DNA of 37,834 nucleotides from Porticoccus sp. (lineage in GTDB: Bacteria; Pseudomonadota; Gammaproteobacteria; Pseudomonadales; Porticoccaceae): NCBI GenBank assembly GCA_021773405.1, contig JAJFKD010000219.1, forward strand, positions 1 to 37,834, in the 5' to 3' direction. A model generated the notes under the pieces. It did no database searches. It worked only from the letters and a program-made list of their open reading frames with translations, and was not told the DNA's origin. The position numbers and the translations under genes were made by a program. The stretch's first letter is position 1. Every line of letters begins with the position of its first letter. Shown here one piece after another: positions 17,284 through 24,383 of this stretch.

Positions 17284-17500
17284 GGCTTGACTTGTTGAGC
17301 GCCTTCAGCCCTTTGGTGGTCAGGTACATAATCCGGCCCCATGGGTTGTCTGCTGGTACCGATCGAATCCAGCCGCGTGCAATACATAGGTGCTCGGTGA
17401 TGACTGGCGCCGGTTGCTGAGCTCCCACCGCCAGGCAGCCCATTTGAAGGTCATCTAAGCCCTTGATGGCGGATAGAAATATGGCCTGATTCTTGGTCAC
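17273..17500 (-). CDS. Small winged-helix-like protein
   Basis: A 75-residue protein, MTKNQAIFLSAIKGLDDLQM. The N-terminal helix, an internal helix (VITEHLCIARGWIR) and a C-terminal strand-helix (RIMYLTTKGLKALNK) look like a MarR-type winged helix: the phrase LTxKGxxxL is a typical ending. It lies just before TerL, with an 11-base overlap. DNA binding or a packaging helper role is possible; family assignment is uncertain. Confidence 0.6.
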   Translation of the reverse strand: MTKNQAIFLSAIKGLDDLQMGCLAVGAQQPAPVITEHLCIARGWIRSVPADNPWGRIMYLTTKGLKALNKSSHAI

Positions 17501-17703
17501 GGCGGCACGAACCCCCAGCCATGGCCCGAAACCTCGCCGAACGTCAGCCAGGCGCGTGGTATGCGCCCGGTGTCGTGATCCTCGGCCATGGCTGCGCGGA
17601 CTGATTTGTCGGTGACATGGAATACCAGCCGCTTGATCCAGGCGCCAGGGTCCTTCATTTGCACCAGAAAACTGCCGCTGTCGGTGAATTTAACCAGCGT
17701 CAT
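17497..17703 (-). CDS. Small protein of unknown function (MTLVKF)
   Basis: A 68-residue protein, MTLVKFTDSGSFLVQMKDPG, mixed alpha/beta with no Cys. I place the start at 17703, not at the GTG 63 bases upstream, because the longer form would overlap almost entirely a better supported zinc-finger gene (17690-17866) whose stop lies 11 bases inside this reading. Its stop overlaps the winged-helix gene as ATGA. No function recognised. Confidence 0.6.
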   Translation of the reverse strand: MTLVKFTDSGSFLVQMKDPGAWIKRLVFHVTDKSVRAAMAEDHDTGRIPRAWLTFGEVSGHGWGFVPP

Positions 17704-17866
17704 TTTTGGGGCGCGGGTGCCAGTACCCACACCAATCATCCTTTGCCGCAGAAGGGAACACGGCACCGTGTTGCTGATTGACTGCTATAGGCGGTTGTTG
17801 TCTACACTCGCCAGGCACAGTCAGTCCTTTGTGCCAATTTACGCAATCTTCGCATTTCTTGCTCAT
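17690..17866 (-). CDS. Small zinc-finger protein (CxxC ... CGYWHP type)
   Basis: A 58-residue protein starting MSKKCEDCVNWHKG, with AAGGAG 7 bases upstream of the ATG at 17866, the best ribosome site in this part. Cys5, Cys8, Cys21 and Cys46, with His12 and His50, match a common small phage family of the form CxxCxxWH, G-E-C-R-x2-PP, then DDWCGxWxP. The last gives an intact four-ligand zinc site. Function is unknown, probably nucleic acid or protein binding. It lies between TerS and the winged-helix gene. Confidence 0.75.
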   Translation of the reverse strand: MSKKCEDCVNWHKGLTVPGECRQQPPIAVNQQHGAVFPSAAKDDWCGYWHPRPKNDAG

Positions 17867-17901
17867 CGTCGTTTCTCCTTAAATGTGGATATTTGTGGAT
17901 T

Positions 17902-18393
17902 TCATGCCGCCTCTATTTCCTCAGCCCGCGCCCGTTCCTTAGCCTCTGCGATCGCCTTGGGGTCCATGATCACCTCCAGCGCCAGCGGCCCACCGCCCTT
18001 GCCGCCGTGCTCGATATCGTAGCGCTCGCGGTAGCGCTCCGGGTCATGGGATTTCAGCAGGAAGATGATCAGCGCCGGGGAAATGCGCTGTTTTGTGCCG
18101 CACTCTTCGCCATCATGGAAAACCGGCTCTTGCCAGCCCTCATGAGCCAGCCGAAATGCGGTATCAGTCAGGTTTTCAACGCCCATGCGCCGGCATTCTT
18201 CGAATGCGGTGGCAAACTGTTCGTCGCGGGCCTTGCGCTGGTAGATGGCAGTGCGGTTGGCCTTGGCGATCCTGGCCGCCTCGGTCACATTGCCAACGCG
18301 CATCAGGGCATACAGAAACTTTTTCATCTGCTTAGCGGTCAGCGGCTGCTGCCTGGGCATCCAGTTCGGGGCTGTGTCTTTTTTAGTTGTCAC
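17902..18393 (-). CDS. terS: Terminase small subunit-like protein
   Basis: A 163-residue protein. Residues about 23-58 form a helix-turn-helix (a FLYALMRVGNVTEAARIAK segment, then RTAIYQRKARDEQFATAFEE) followed by helix and a small beta hairpin (VFHDGEECGTKQRIS), then PALIIFLLKSHDPERYRERY. This arrangement is that of phage TerS proteins of the HTH plus oligomerisation type. Order TerS, three small genes, TerL is normal for BPP-1-like phages. It should bind the packaging site; the site was not identified. Confidence 0.8.
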   Translation of the reverse strand: MTTKKDTAPNWMPRQQPLTAKQMKKFLYALMRVGNVTEAARIAKANRTAIYQRKARDEQFATAFEECRRMGVENLTDTAFRLAHEGWQEPVFHDGEECGTKQRISPALIIFLLKSHDPERYRERYDIEHGGKGGGPLALEVIMDPKAIAEAKERARAEEIEAA

Positions 18394-18414
18394 CTTAAAT
18401 GTCCTGGGTCGCGG

Positions 18415-18663
18415 CTAAACGTCGCGGACGCGGTGCAGGCAGCACTTCTTGAATTTTACCCCGGAACCGCAGGGGCACACTTGATTTCGCCCGATTTTCT
18501 TTACCCGCCGCGCCTCTACAAAGCCGTGTTTTTTGGCGCGATCCTCCAAGGCATTGAAGTGCGACTCGACGGCAAAGTCATCGCCGCGGGCAATGTTCCG
18601 AATCAGCTTCCCTTCTGCTCGGGCCAGCTCGAGCGGCATGCCCTTTGGTATTAACTCCTGCAT
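18415..18663 (-). CDS. SEC-C motif protein
   Basis: An 82-residue protein: helical front (residues 1-50) and a C-terminal SEC-C zinc motif with IGRNQVCPCGSG (Cys63, Cys65) and FKKCC (Cys74, Cys75). SEC-C domains bind zinc and are found at the ends of SecA and of many nucleic-acid-related proteins. Its stop lies 22 bases before TerS. Function in the phage is unknown. Confidence 0.8.
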   Translation of the reverse strand: MQELIPKGMPLELARAEGKLIRNIARGDDFAVESHFNALEDRAKKHGFVEARRVKKIGRNQVCPCGSGVKFKKCCLHRVRDV

Positions 18664-18932
18664 TATCCGTGCCCTCCAGTTAAATATTTAAGGTCGATTT
18701 CCTGGCCGAATTCATCCAACTCTTTTTGCAAGTACTCCATGCGCTGCATATCGTCCGATGTTGGCTCTTCGCCTGGATCAAGCGACAACATTATTGTGTG
18801 AAACAATATCGTCGCTCCCGCGTAAAAGGCCTGGCGCGTTTCGTGAATCTGGACTTCTGATGCCGTTGATGGCACCACCATTTGCTTGTACTCTCGCCAC
18901 CCTGATTCAATAAATTTCGTTTTCATTGTCAA
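18663..18932 (-). CDS. Small helical protein of unknown function
   Basis: An 89-residue protein (MTMKTKFIESGWREYKQMVV). It is helical, with QIHETRQAFYAGATILFHTI near residues 28-47 and an acidic second half (LDPGEEPTSDDMQRMEYLQK). The pattern W-x2-Y then R-x-A-F-Y-A-G-A resembles small phage proteins widespread in early regions of siphoviruses and podoviruses. An AAGAGGCG site with a stem-loop sits upstream. TAATG overlap with the SEC-C gene. Confidence 0.65.
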   Translation of the reverse strand: MTMKTKFIESGWREYKQMVVPSTASEVQIHETRQAFYAGATILFHTIMLSLDPGEEPTSDDMQRMEYLQKELDEFGQEIDLKYLTGGHG

Positions 18933-18940
18933 CGCCTCTT

Positions 18941-18957
18941 TTGCCCGGATCGGGCAA
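18941..18957 (-). other. Hairpin just before a ribosome site
   Basis: A perfect 7-bp stem TTGCCCG/CGGGCAA with a 3-base loop, in the 35-base gap ahead of the gene starting at 18932. It is followed leftward by AAAGAGG, the probable ribosome site, not a T-run. It may affect translation or transcript processing. Confidence 0.4.
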
Positions 18958-18967
18958 TTACAGCCCC

Positions 18968-19495
18968 TTAAACCGGCATTTGCCCCTGATTCTCGTCATC
19001 AGCGCCGGCGTTCGGGTTGTCGTCATACTCGACAAAATGGAAACTGCATTCGGCGGTTTCAATCAGGTCGACCACCTTCTGCAGCAAGGTCCCCGGCTCA
19101 ATACGCAGCTGCAGGGTCAGCTTGCCGTGGCCACCGGTCTGAAATTCCAGTTTCGAGGTGGTGCCGACGATGTGAGCATCGCTGAATGACATTTCCTTGC
19201 GGCCACCGTCTTTGACCAGCAGGTCGCCCTTGAGGTTGTCGCGGATCTTGCCGGTTAGCGCCAGGGCGGGCAGGCGCAGCTCGTTGCCTTCAGTGAAAAT
19301 ACAGTCAAAGGGCAGACCGCCGGACGTGGCCTGCGGGTCCTGCAGCCATGTGTTGATATCGTCGCGGTCCAGCAGCATCGTGAATTTAAGGTCAATGAAG
19401 GCCTTTTTTTCAGTGCCGTGTTTCTCCGTCGCCAGCTGGCCGCTTATCACCTGCGCGTGGCGCTGGCTCAGTGTTATCGTTTGAAATGGGAGCAT
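18968..19495 (-). CDS. Protein of unknown function, beta-rich
   Basis: A 175-residue protein, MLPFQTITLSQRHAQVISGQ. Beta-rich middle (LPFDCIFTEGNELRLPALAL, KLEFQTGGHGKLTLQLRI), a short helix and an acidic disordered tail ending NAGADDENQGQMPV. GAGG lies about 9 bases before the ATG at 19495, inside the previous gene, so the 86-base overlap appears real. The acidic tail after a beta-domain is reminiscent of SSB-like or nucleic-acid-linked proteins, but there is no clear OB-fold motif. I do not assign a function. Confidence 0.65.
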   Translation of the reverse strand: MLPFQTITLSQRHAQVISGQLATEKHGTEKKAFIDLKFTMLLDRDDINTWLQDPQATSGGLPFDCIFTEGNELRLPALALTGKIRDNLKGDLLVKDGGRKEMSFSDAHIVGTTSKLEFQTGGHGKLTLQLRIEPGTLLQKVVDLIETAECSFHFVEYDDNPNAGADDENQGQMPV

Positions 19496-19937
19496 CGTTT
19501 TCTGCCTCTTTGGTTGGTGGCACCGGTTTGGTGCCGGGAATAGAAATCAGCCTGTTATGCAGGTGGTGAATAGCGGCCTGCGCCCGCGCGTAAATGCGTT
19601 TGTCGCCGGTCAGCTCAACGGCCAGGTGCTCGATGTTTTTCAGCGTGTGCTGTACTACCGGGAGCGTGAAGTTTGCCTGCTTCATGATCCGGGCAATCTC
19701 CCTGATATTGTCGTACCAGTCCGGATAATGGCCGTGTGCCAGGTCATAGACCGCCAGCTCGACCCGGGCGGTGAACTCTTTGCGCTGGGCCTTGGTGAAA
19801 TGAGCGCCGCGGTAGTCGCGCTGAGCAACCGGTGCGTCCGCCTTGGCCATCTGACCGTTTTTAATACGAGCCTGTATGCCGGCGTCGATACGCTTTTTCA
19901 GCTCTTCCTTGTCAATGAATTTAGGCTTGTCGCTCAT
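19410..19937 (-). CDS. Helical protein of unknown function
   Basis: A 175-residue protein. N-terminal basic helix (PKFIDKEELKKRIDAGIQ), a centre with HYPDWYDNIREIARIMKQAN near residues 73-92, helix with LAVELTGDKRIYARAQAAIH, then a Pro/Asp/Glu-rich tail. The last 28 codons overlap the next gene in another frame, and the disordered composition of this tail fits an overlap. It ends coding GDGETRH. Unknown. Confidence 0.65.
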   Translation of the reverse strand: MSDKPKFIDKEELKKRIDAGIQARIKNGQMAKADAPVAQRDYRGAHFTKAQRKEFTARVELAVYDLAHGHYPDWYDNIREIARIMKQANFTLPVVQHTLKNIEHLAVELTGDKRIYARAQAAIHHLHNRLISIPGTKPVPPTKEAENDAPISNDNTEPAPRAGDKRPAGDGETRH

Positions 19938-20371
19938 GCGCTGTCAGCCTGATTTGGTGCGGTCAGCATTTTGGGAATGGCGGCCGTGAGCTCGGGACTG
20001 GCGAGCTGGCCAGCAACCCGGCCATCTGGTAGCAGCAAATGCTGGAAGAATGCCGCGCGACCTCCAAATACTGCAGCAGCCACCGCCTTGGCCTTGCAAT
20101 CATGATATAGCATGGTGGCGGCCTGAACTTTTGCGGCCTTATGATCACCTGTATTTGTGACTAATTCTGGCCAAATTACCTTGAATTGCTCATTATCGAG
20201 CGAGAACTGAATCATAAAAGCCGCTCGGCCTGCTTGTGGCTCGACACCATGGCCCATAGCAATAATCATGCCGCCCAAGCCCTCAATTATCCCGGCCGTG
20301 CGGGCCATCCAAGTGTCCGGCGATGATTTGCCGGTTTTCCAGTAATTCATTTCTTCTGCGCAAACGCTCAT
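19934..20371 (-). CDS. Conserved early phage protein (LYHDxKA / LLLPDGR family)
   Basis: A 145-residue protein. The segment AATMLYHDCKAKAVAAAVFG near residues 84-103 followed by AAFFQHLLLPDGRVAGQL near 106-123, with GKSSPDTWM near 14-22, is a pattern I recall from uncharacterised genes in early regions of proteobacterial phages. The start at 20371 overlaps the stop of the previous gene as ATGA; MNYWKTG, 21 bases downstream, is an alternative with AGAAGAA ahead of it. Function unknown; neighbours suggest DNA metabolism. Confidence 0.65.
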   Translation of the reverse strand: MSVCAEEMNYWKTGKSSPDTWMARTAGIIEGLGGMIIAMGHGVEPQAGRAAFMIQFSLDNEQFKVIWPELVTNTGDHKAAKVQAATMLYHDCKAKAVAAAVFGGRAAFFQHLLLPDGRVAGQLASPELTAAIPKMLTAPNQADSA

Positions 20372-20613
20372 GCCCGCACCGCCTTTTCACCGATCGGGCG
20401 CCAGTGGCTGACCCTTTCCAGCATCAGGTTGCGATCGCCCACACATCGGAATTTGCCAGCGCCCAGGTGCAGCCCGGTTGCCAGTGCCTTACGCCGCTCG
20501 GCTTCAGTGGCGCCCTGGGCGCGTGACGGTATGTAGAGCTCCAGCCAATAGCGGCGTGTTTCCGTCGATACCGGCGGTGCGTGATCGGTCAAGCTGTTCC
20601 ATCGTTTAGACAC
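20368..20613 (-). CDS. Small protein of unknown function
   Basis: An 81-residue protein, MSKRWNSLTDHAPPVSTETR. A mid-helix with GATEAERRKALATGLHLGA and a C terminus with HWRPIGEKAV suggest a small folded protein. The final HWxPI pattern is seen in several phage proteins that carry a W-x-P-I/L-P ending. Overlaps at both ends show it is part of the coupled early block. No function recognised. Confidence 0.55.
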   Translation of the reverse strand: MSKRWNSLTDHAPPVSTETRRYWLELYIPSRAQGATEAERRKALATGLHLGAGKFRCVGDRNLMLERVSHWRPIGEKAVRA

Positions 20614-21185
20614 TAGGCGTCCTGCAGTCGTATCTGCGGCACACCCAGCATCAGGTACGCCATCAGCTTGTTAATAAATTCTTCCAGGCTGTAGGCCTCT
20701 TCGAACACATAACCCGCCAGTTGCAGGCGGTCCCGCCAGGTGCACTGATTCTCGCGCAGCTGCTCGGTACCGGTTTTCAGCTCGCAGCGCCAGCCCGGGT
20801 AATATCGATCTTCTGCGCACGAAAACATGGCCAGGTCCAGCGACAGGTCCGGGTATCCGGCGCGCACTCCCATGGCCTTGAAAATGCCGCTTTCAGCTTT
20901 CGAGCGGCCGCCGCCGTTTGGCGTGTGGTGCAGAAACTCGCCTATTTTTACCGGCGATCGCAGCACCGGCTCCTGGCTCACTATGAACTCGGGAAAAATA
21001 GCCCGGGCTGCCCACTCGATACATGCGATTTGCAGCCATTGCTCGGGGCGAGCCTGCTTCCTGGTGGTCCTGGAATCGAACGCCGCTGCCTGGGCCTCAC
21101 CATCAGCCTGGGCGGTGCGGATCTGCGCGCCCACGCTCTCCGGAAATTCATCCGGATCTACTGCCTCCCAGCCCTTATACGCCAT
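20613..21185 (-). CDS. VRR-NUC family nuclease
   Basis: A 190-residue PD-(D/E)xK nuclease. PNGGGR at about 89-94, G-V-R-A-G-Y-P-D at 106-113 (Asp113), CELK at 134-137 (Glu135 and Lys137) and Q147 form the VRR-NUC active site order. The same family includes the FAN1 nuclease domain and many phage proteins thought to process branched or flapped DNA. The front 60 residues are an extension (HTH-like? uncertain). It sits next to a helix-hairpin-helix protein whose last 11 bases overlap its start, so the two may work together on DNA ends. Confidence 0.85.
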   Translation of the reverse strand: MAYKGWEAVDPDEFPESVGAQIRTAQADGEAQAAAFDSRTTRKQARPEQWLQIACIEWAARAIFPEFIVSQEPVLRSPVKIGEFLHHTPNGGGRSKAESGIFKAMGVRAGYPDLSLDLAMFSCAEDRYYPGWRCELKTGTEQLRENQCTWRDRLQLAGYVFEEAYSLEEFINKLMAYLMLGVPQIRLQDA

Positions 21186-21729
21186 CAGCCTGCCCGGCGC
21201 GGGCGGCCGCGGTGGCGGTACGGATCTTGGCCAGCGATGGCGCAGCGATGCCTGGCACCTTCAGCAATGCTTCATCGGTAAATTTCTCGATGTCCTCCAG
21301 CATGTGAATGCCGGCGCCCTTGAGCGCTTTGTGCATCTGCACGTTAAGACCGGGGATTGTGGTCACGTCCATGGCGCCAACATCGGTGGGCGGCGGGTCG
21401 TCTTGTGAGGCGCCAGCTGCGGGCGCGGTGGCGTCTGTCAGCTTGTCCAGGTCGTCCATGGTCTCCGGTGGTTCGGCGGCATCAAATTGCTGGCGCAGTA
21501 TCTGCTGGGCCACCACGTCCTCGCCGGCGCGCTTGAGCTCGCGCTGCATGGAAACCACGAACGAGACCCGGCCAAGGAAATCACCGCGGCTCAGGCCGTT
21601 AATGTTTTCGGGTATGCCGTGCTGTGCGGCCACCTTGTCAGCCGCCTTGATCAATGCAGCGCTGGCCTGGGCCAGCCTGTCAGCAGCCTTTTCCCGCGCG
21701 ATGACGGTGGTTTGTCCTTCCGTTGCCAT
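21175..21729 (-). CDS. Helix-hairpin-helix DNA-binding protein
   Basis: A 184-residue protein: N-terminal helices (AADRLAQASAALIKAADKVA), an acidic linker (APAAGASQDDPPPTDVGAM), then a C-terminal helix-hairpin-helix pair with TTIPGLNVQMHKALKGAGI near 120-138 and LLKVPGIAAPSLAKIRTATA near 154-173. This pattern is the Rad51-N/RNA polymerase alpha-C type HhH used for non-specific DNA binding. Its overlap with the nuclease start suggests a joint role in replication or recombination. Confidence 0.7.
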   Translation of the reverse strand: MATEGQTTVIAREKAADRLAQASAALIKAADKVAAQHGIPENINGLSRGDFLGRVSFVVSMQRELKRAGEDVVAQQILRQQFDAAEPPETMDDLDKLTDATAPAAGASQDDPPPTDVGAMDVTTIPGLNVQMHKALKGAGIHMLEDIEKFTDEALLKVPGIAAPSLAKIRTATAAARAGQADGV

Positions 21730-21747
21730 GTTTAGTTGCTCCTGGTT

Positions 21748-22632
21748 TTATTCCTCGAAGAATGCCTTTTTGTCCTGAAATTCCCGGTACTTGGCCAGCA
21801 CGCGCTTTTCGTACACTTTCAGCGTTTCGGTTTCTAGCTCGCCGGTGTGCGGGTTTTTCGATGTCATGAGCAGGTGGCATTGGAATGCGCCGCCGGCCCG
21901 GTTCATTTCCATGACCATGGCGTTAAGCTCGGCCTCATCGATTACGCTTTCCGGGCCGATATCGGCAAGCGGCACCTGGTACTCAGGCGCCAGCCACAGC
22001 TGGAGCTCAACGAACTGGACCGGGCTGTCAGCATGATTGGGCAGCCCCTGCTCGGCGCGGGACTGGAACACGGCCACGGCATGCTCAATTTCCGGGAACA
22101 GGTCGGCGATTGATTCCACCGTCACGCTCCACTGCTTGCCGGTTTCCGGATCCTTGTGCTTGTCGGGACGGTTGTGCTTGGCTTCGGCCGCCTCGAGGGC
22201 TTCCCATGCCTTGACCAGCTTATTGGATGGGGAAGAGAGCCCCCAGGCCGCGCAGAATGCCGCAAGGCGAGTTGTGAGATCGTTTGCGGTGGGAGGATCT
22301 TCTGCAAGGGTTTGCGACCCGGGAGCTGGTTCGGTTGGTTTGTCAGCGCGCCGCTGGACTTGGGCGGCCACGGTGACGTTATCTTCGCGGCCCAAGGCAT
22401 ACGGGCAGACGTGCCACACCGGGCCACGCACCAGCAGGCCAGCGTCGGCCAGCGCTTTTAGCGCCGTGCGGGTTGTTTTCGGTGAGCGGCCGCAGATTTC
22501 AGACAGGTCCTGCGCGGGCATCTTCGACACATTGCCGTGATGGTCCGCGCCATCAGCCAGGTAGGCCAGCAACAGTTTTTCGATGGGCCCCAATTCCAGT
22601 GGCCAGATTTCTCCCAGCAGTGTCGCGCTCAT
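21748..22632 (-). CDS. Replication initiator-like protein (RepO/winged-helix type)
   Basis: A 294-residue protein. Residues about 12-75 are a winged-helix N terminus (GPIEKLLLAYLADGADHHGN, then a recognition helix CGRSPKTTRTALKALADAG), like the lambda O/helix-turn-helix replication protein class. After a Pro/Thr/Ala linker (about 95-120), the C-terminal part is helical with basic ends (TLKVYEKRVLAKYREFQDKK). It may bind the origin and recruit host DnaB or DnaA. Stop sits 18 bases before the HhH gene; start overlaps the DUF1737-like gene by ATGA. Initiator function is an inference from the domain plan. Confidence 0.6.
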   Translation of the reverse strand: MSATLLGEIWPLELGPIEKLLLAYLADGADHHGNVSKMPAQDLSEICGRSPKTTRTALKALADAGLLVRGPVWHVCPYALGREDNVTVAAQVQRRADKPTEPAPGSQTLAEDPPTANDLTTRLAAFCAAWGLSSPSNKLVKAWEALEAAEAKHNRPDKHKDPETGKQWSVTVESIADLFPEIEHAVAVFQSRAEQGLPNHADSPVQFVELQLWLAPEYQVPLADIGPESVIDEAELNAMVMEMNRAGGAFQCHLLMTSKNPHTGELETETLKVYEKRVLAKYREFQDKKAFFEE

Positions 22633-22979
22633 GATTGCGCCTCTTTTATTCGATCAATTTCTGCATTCAGCGTCGCTATCGTTTGCTGCATCTTGCCGGA
22701 ATGCTCGGCCCAATCGCTGCGCATCTGGGCCAACTCATCAAGCAGGCGGCTGATTAAATCGGCGAGCTTCTTCACGGTTTCATTCTCACGGTTGATCATG
22801 GCTGGGGTGACGATGGTCTGATAAAACACAGAAGCGCCATTGCCTGAATTAAATGTGGCGATCATTCCGCCCAGCGGCACCCAGTCATCCAGCTTACACT
22901 GCATGCGTACCTTGTTTTCCAACTCAGGTATGGAGCTAGCCACTAATACCCAATAGTCACGCGGCCCCTGCGGTTCCAT
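22629..22979 (-). CDS. DUF1737-like domain plus coiled coil
   Basis: A 116-residue protein starting MEPQGPRDYWVLVASS at 22979, chosen because GGAGG stands 7 bases upstream; an in-frame ATG 18 bases upstream is weaker. DYWVLVASS, LENKVRMQCKLDDW and PLGGMIAT, then VFYQTIV, match the short DUF1737 pattern: a Tyr strand, an L-x2-V helix, G/D-W-x-PLGG strand, a Q/Y-x2-V end. A coiled coil (residues 60-115) follows. Function unknown. Confidence 0.7.
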   Translation of the reverse strand: MEPQGPRDYWVLVASSIPELENKVRMQCKLDDWVPLGGMIATFNSGNGASVFYQTIVTPAMINRENETVKKLADLISRLLDELAQMRSDWAEHSGKMQQTIATLNAEIDRIKEAQS

Positions 22980-23274
22980 ATTTCTGCCTCCAGTCATCCG
23001 GCAATTTTTTAATCATGCCGGCGCCAACCAATGAGACCACGGCTTCCTGCCCCAGCTCGGTCAGCCAATAAAAAAAGCCCGCGCCCTTGGATTGTTCGGG
23101 CGGGGTGGTTTGCGCTTCGATCAGCTCCGCCACTATCAGCGCCTTGATGTGGGCCTGGCGCTCTTCGGCACCCCAGCGGGCGGTGGCGTGAGCGATTACG
23201 CGCCCGCGCACCGGCCCGCCGTTTTTGGCCAGCACATACAAAATGCGCGCTTCGCGGGTAGTGATCTGCCTCAA
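22957..23274 (-). CDS. Winged-helix regulator-like protein, first gene of the leftward unit
   Basis: A 105-residue protein read from a TTG at 23274 with AAGGGG about 9 bases upstream. TTREARILYVLAKNGGPVRG, then AHIKALIVAELIEA and a wing FYWLTELGQEAVVS form a winged helix. As the first gene under the leftward promoter it may control the divergent region, but autoregulation is only a guess. It overlaps the DUF1737-like gene by 23 bases. The TTG start makes the N terminus the least certain part. Confidence 0.6.
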   Translation of the reverse strand: MRQITTREARILYVLAKNGGPVRGRVIAHATARWGAEERQAHIKALIVAELIEAQTTPPEQSKGAGFFYWLTELGQEAVVSLVGAGMIKKLPDDWRQKYGTAGAA

Positions 23275-23308
23275 GGTTCGGCCCCTTCATGCTCGTATAA
23301 CTGCCGAC

Positions 23309-23337
23309 ACAATAACCGCCTTTTTATCGGTTTGCAA
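23309..23337 (-). promoter_or_regulatory. Leftward promoter of the divergent region (candidate)
   Basis: Reading leftward: TTGCAA (23337-23332), 17-base spacer, TATTGT (23314-23309); each hexamer matches consensus at 4 of 6 positions. The transcript would start near 23302 and lead into the winged-helix gene. It is moderate in quality, as would be expected for an activated or repressed promoter. Confidence 0.5.
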
Positions 23338-23340
23338 TGC

Positions 23341-23369
23341 TTGACAATGTATAACGTGCGGAGTAGATT
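23341..23369 (+). promoter_or_regulatory. Rightward promoter of the divergent region
   Basis: TTGACA (23341-23346, 6 of 6), 17-base spacer, TAGATT (23364-23369, 4 of 6). A start near 23376 gives a roughly 29-base leader to the DUF2958 gene, with GGGAG before its ATG. The -35 box is only 3 bases from that of the leftward promoter, so the two should compete or be co-regulated. Confidence 0.7.
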
Positions 23370-23404
23370 GGGCTTGTGGGATCGAGAAATAACGGGAGTA
23401 AATC

Positions 23405-23785
23405 ATGAAATTGATCACTAAAGAAATTGGCCAAAAACTGTTAGCGGCTGATCAGGCCTACCTCGCGTCTGAGGACGGCACCACCAGCGACGAAATAATT
23501 GTCAAATACTTTGTGCCTTGGGCGGCCGGGACCTGGTATATCGTTTCGGGCACGCCGCTGGATTCGGCCGGTCAACCGGTTGAGTCAATCGAGGCGGCCG
23601 AGGACTGGCATTTGTTCGGCTTCGCTGACCTGGGCCACCCTGGCGCTGCTGAGCTGGGCTATGTCCTGCTGAGTCAGCTGGAAGCAATCAGCGGCCCGGC
23701 CGGCCTGAAGATTGAGCGAGACCTGCACTACAACGCCCACGAAAAGCTGAGCGATGTGCAAATGCTCCAAGGAGCAGCGTCATGA
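23405..23785 (+). CDS. DUF2958 family protein
   Basis: A 126-residue protein, MKLITKEIGQKLLAADQAYL. KYFVPWAAGTWYIVSGTPLD near residues 34-53, then WHLFGFADL, ELGYVLLSQLE and IERDLHYNA follow the DUF2958 pattern (V-K-x-F-x-P-W-x-x-TWY, F-G-x-V/A-x-G, E-L-G-Y, E-R-D-x-x-F/Y). The family is common on plasmids, integrative elements and phages, usually in accessory early regions; its function is unknown. First gene of the rightward unit, with GGGAG 7 bases before the ATG. Confidence 0.85.
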   Translation: MKLITKEIGQKLLAADQAYLASEDGTTSDEIIVKYFVPWAAGTWYIVSGTPLDSAGQPVESIEAAEDWHLFGFADLGHPGAAELGYVLLSQLEAISGPAGLKIERDLHYNAHEKLSDVQMLQGAAS

Positions 23786-24381
23786 AATACGGACAAACCC
23801 TGCGCGGCAAAGAGCTGCGCGAATATCGCGCCTCGTTTGCGGGCCAGCCCAACCAGCTGGCTTCGATCGAGGAACCCGGAATCAATGCTCAAGTGTGGTT
23901 GACGGAAAGCAAGCGCGGGCCGGTGGCCATCGCTTTCGCCGGCAATCGAAAAAACCCTGATTTCCATTATCAATTCAAGACTGCTGAGGCGCGAGCCCTG
24001 CACGTTCAAAACTGGCTGGCCAGCCTGCGCGAACGTGCTGGCGCCACAAAGGCCAGGCAGGTGGCTGCGCGAGCCGCTCACACGCTGGAAGTTGGCTCTA
24101 TCCTGTATGCTTCATGGGGTTACGAGCAAACCAACATTGATTTTTACCAGGTTGTTGAGGTGGTCGGAAAACGCACCGTCAAGGTCCAGGCAATCAGTAG
24201 CCGCATTGACCATTCCAGCGCTGGCGCCGATTACGTGGTCGCAGTGCCAGACAGCTTCCACGGCGATATACTGACCAAGCGAGCCAGCAGCGACAACAAC
24301 ATCAGAATCAGCAGCTATTCATCGGCTGGGCCATGGGACGGTCAGGCCAAGTATGAAACAGCTGCGGGCTGGGGACACTGA
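23782..24381 (+). CDS. Accessory protein of unknown function coupled to DUF2958
   Basis: A 199-residue protein starting inside the DUF2958 stop (ATGA). The first half has a charged N-terminal segment and a Q-F-K-T-A-E-A-R-A-L helix; the second half has GSILYASWGYEQTNIDFYQV near residues 104-123 and VVGKRTVKVQAISS near 127-140. The SWGYxQTNxDFYQVV phrase is familiar from accessory genes on mobile elements in which it lies with DUF2958, without a known function. A small beta domain is likely. Confidence 0.7.
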   Translation: MKYGQTLRGKELREYRASFAGQPNQLASIEEPGINAQVWLTESKRGPVAIAFAGNRKNPDFHYQFKTAEARALHVQNWLASLRERAGATKARQVAARAAHTLEVGSILYASWGYEQTNIDFYQVVEVVGKRTVKVQAISSRIDHSSAGADYVVAVPDSFHGDILTKRASSDNNIRISSYSSAGPWDGQAKYETAAGWGH

Positions 24382-24383
24382 TC

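Noticed and set aside
17704-17766. 63-base N-terminal extension of the gene at 17497, from a GTG start
   Set aside because: It lies entirely within the zinc-finger gene, which has a much better ribosome site.
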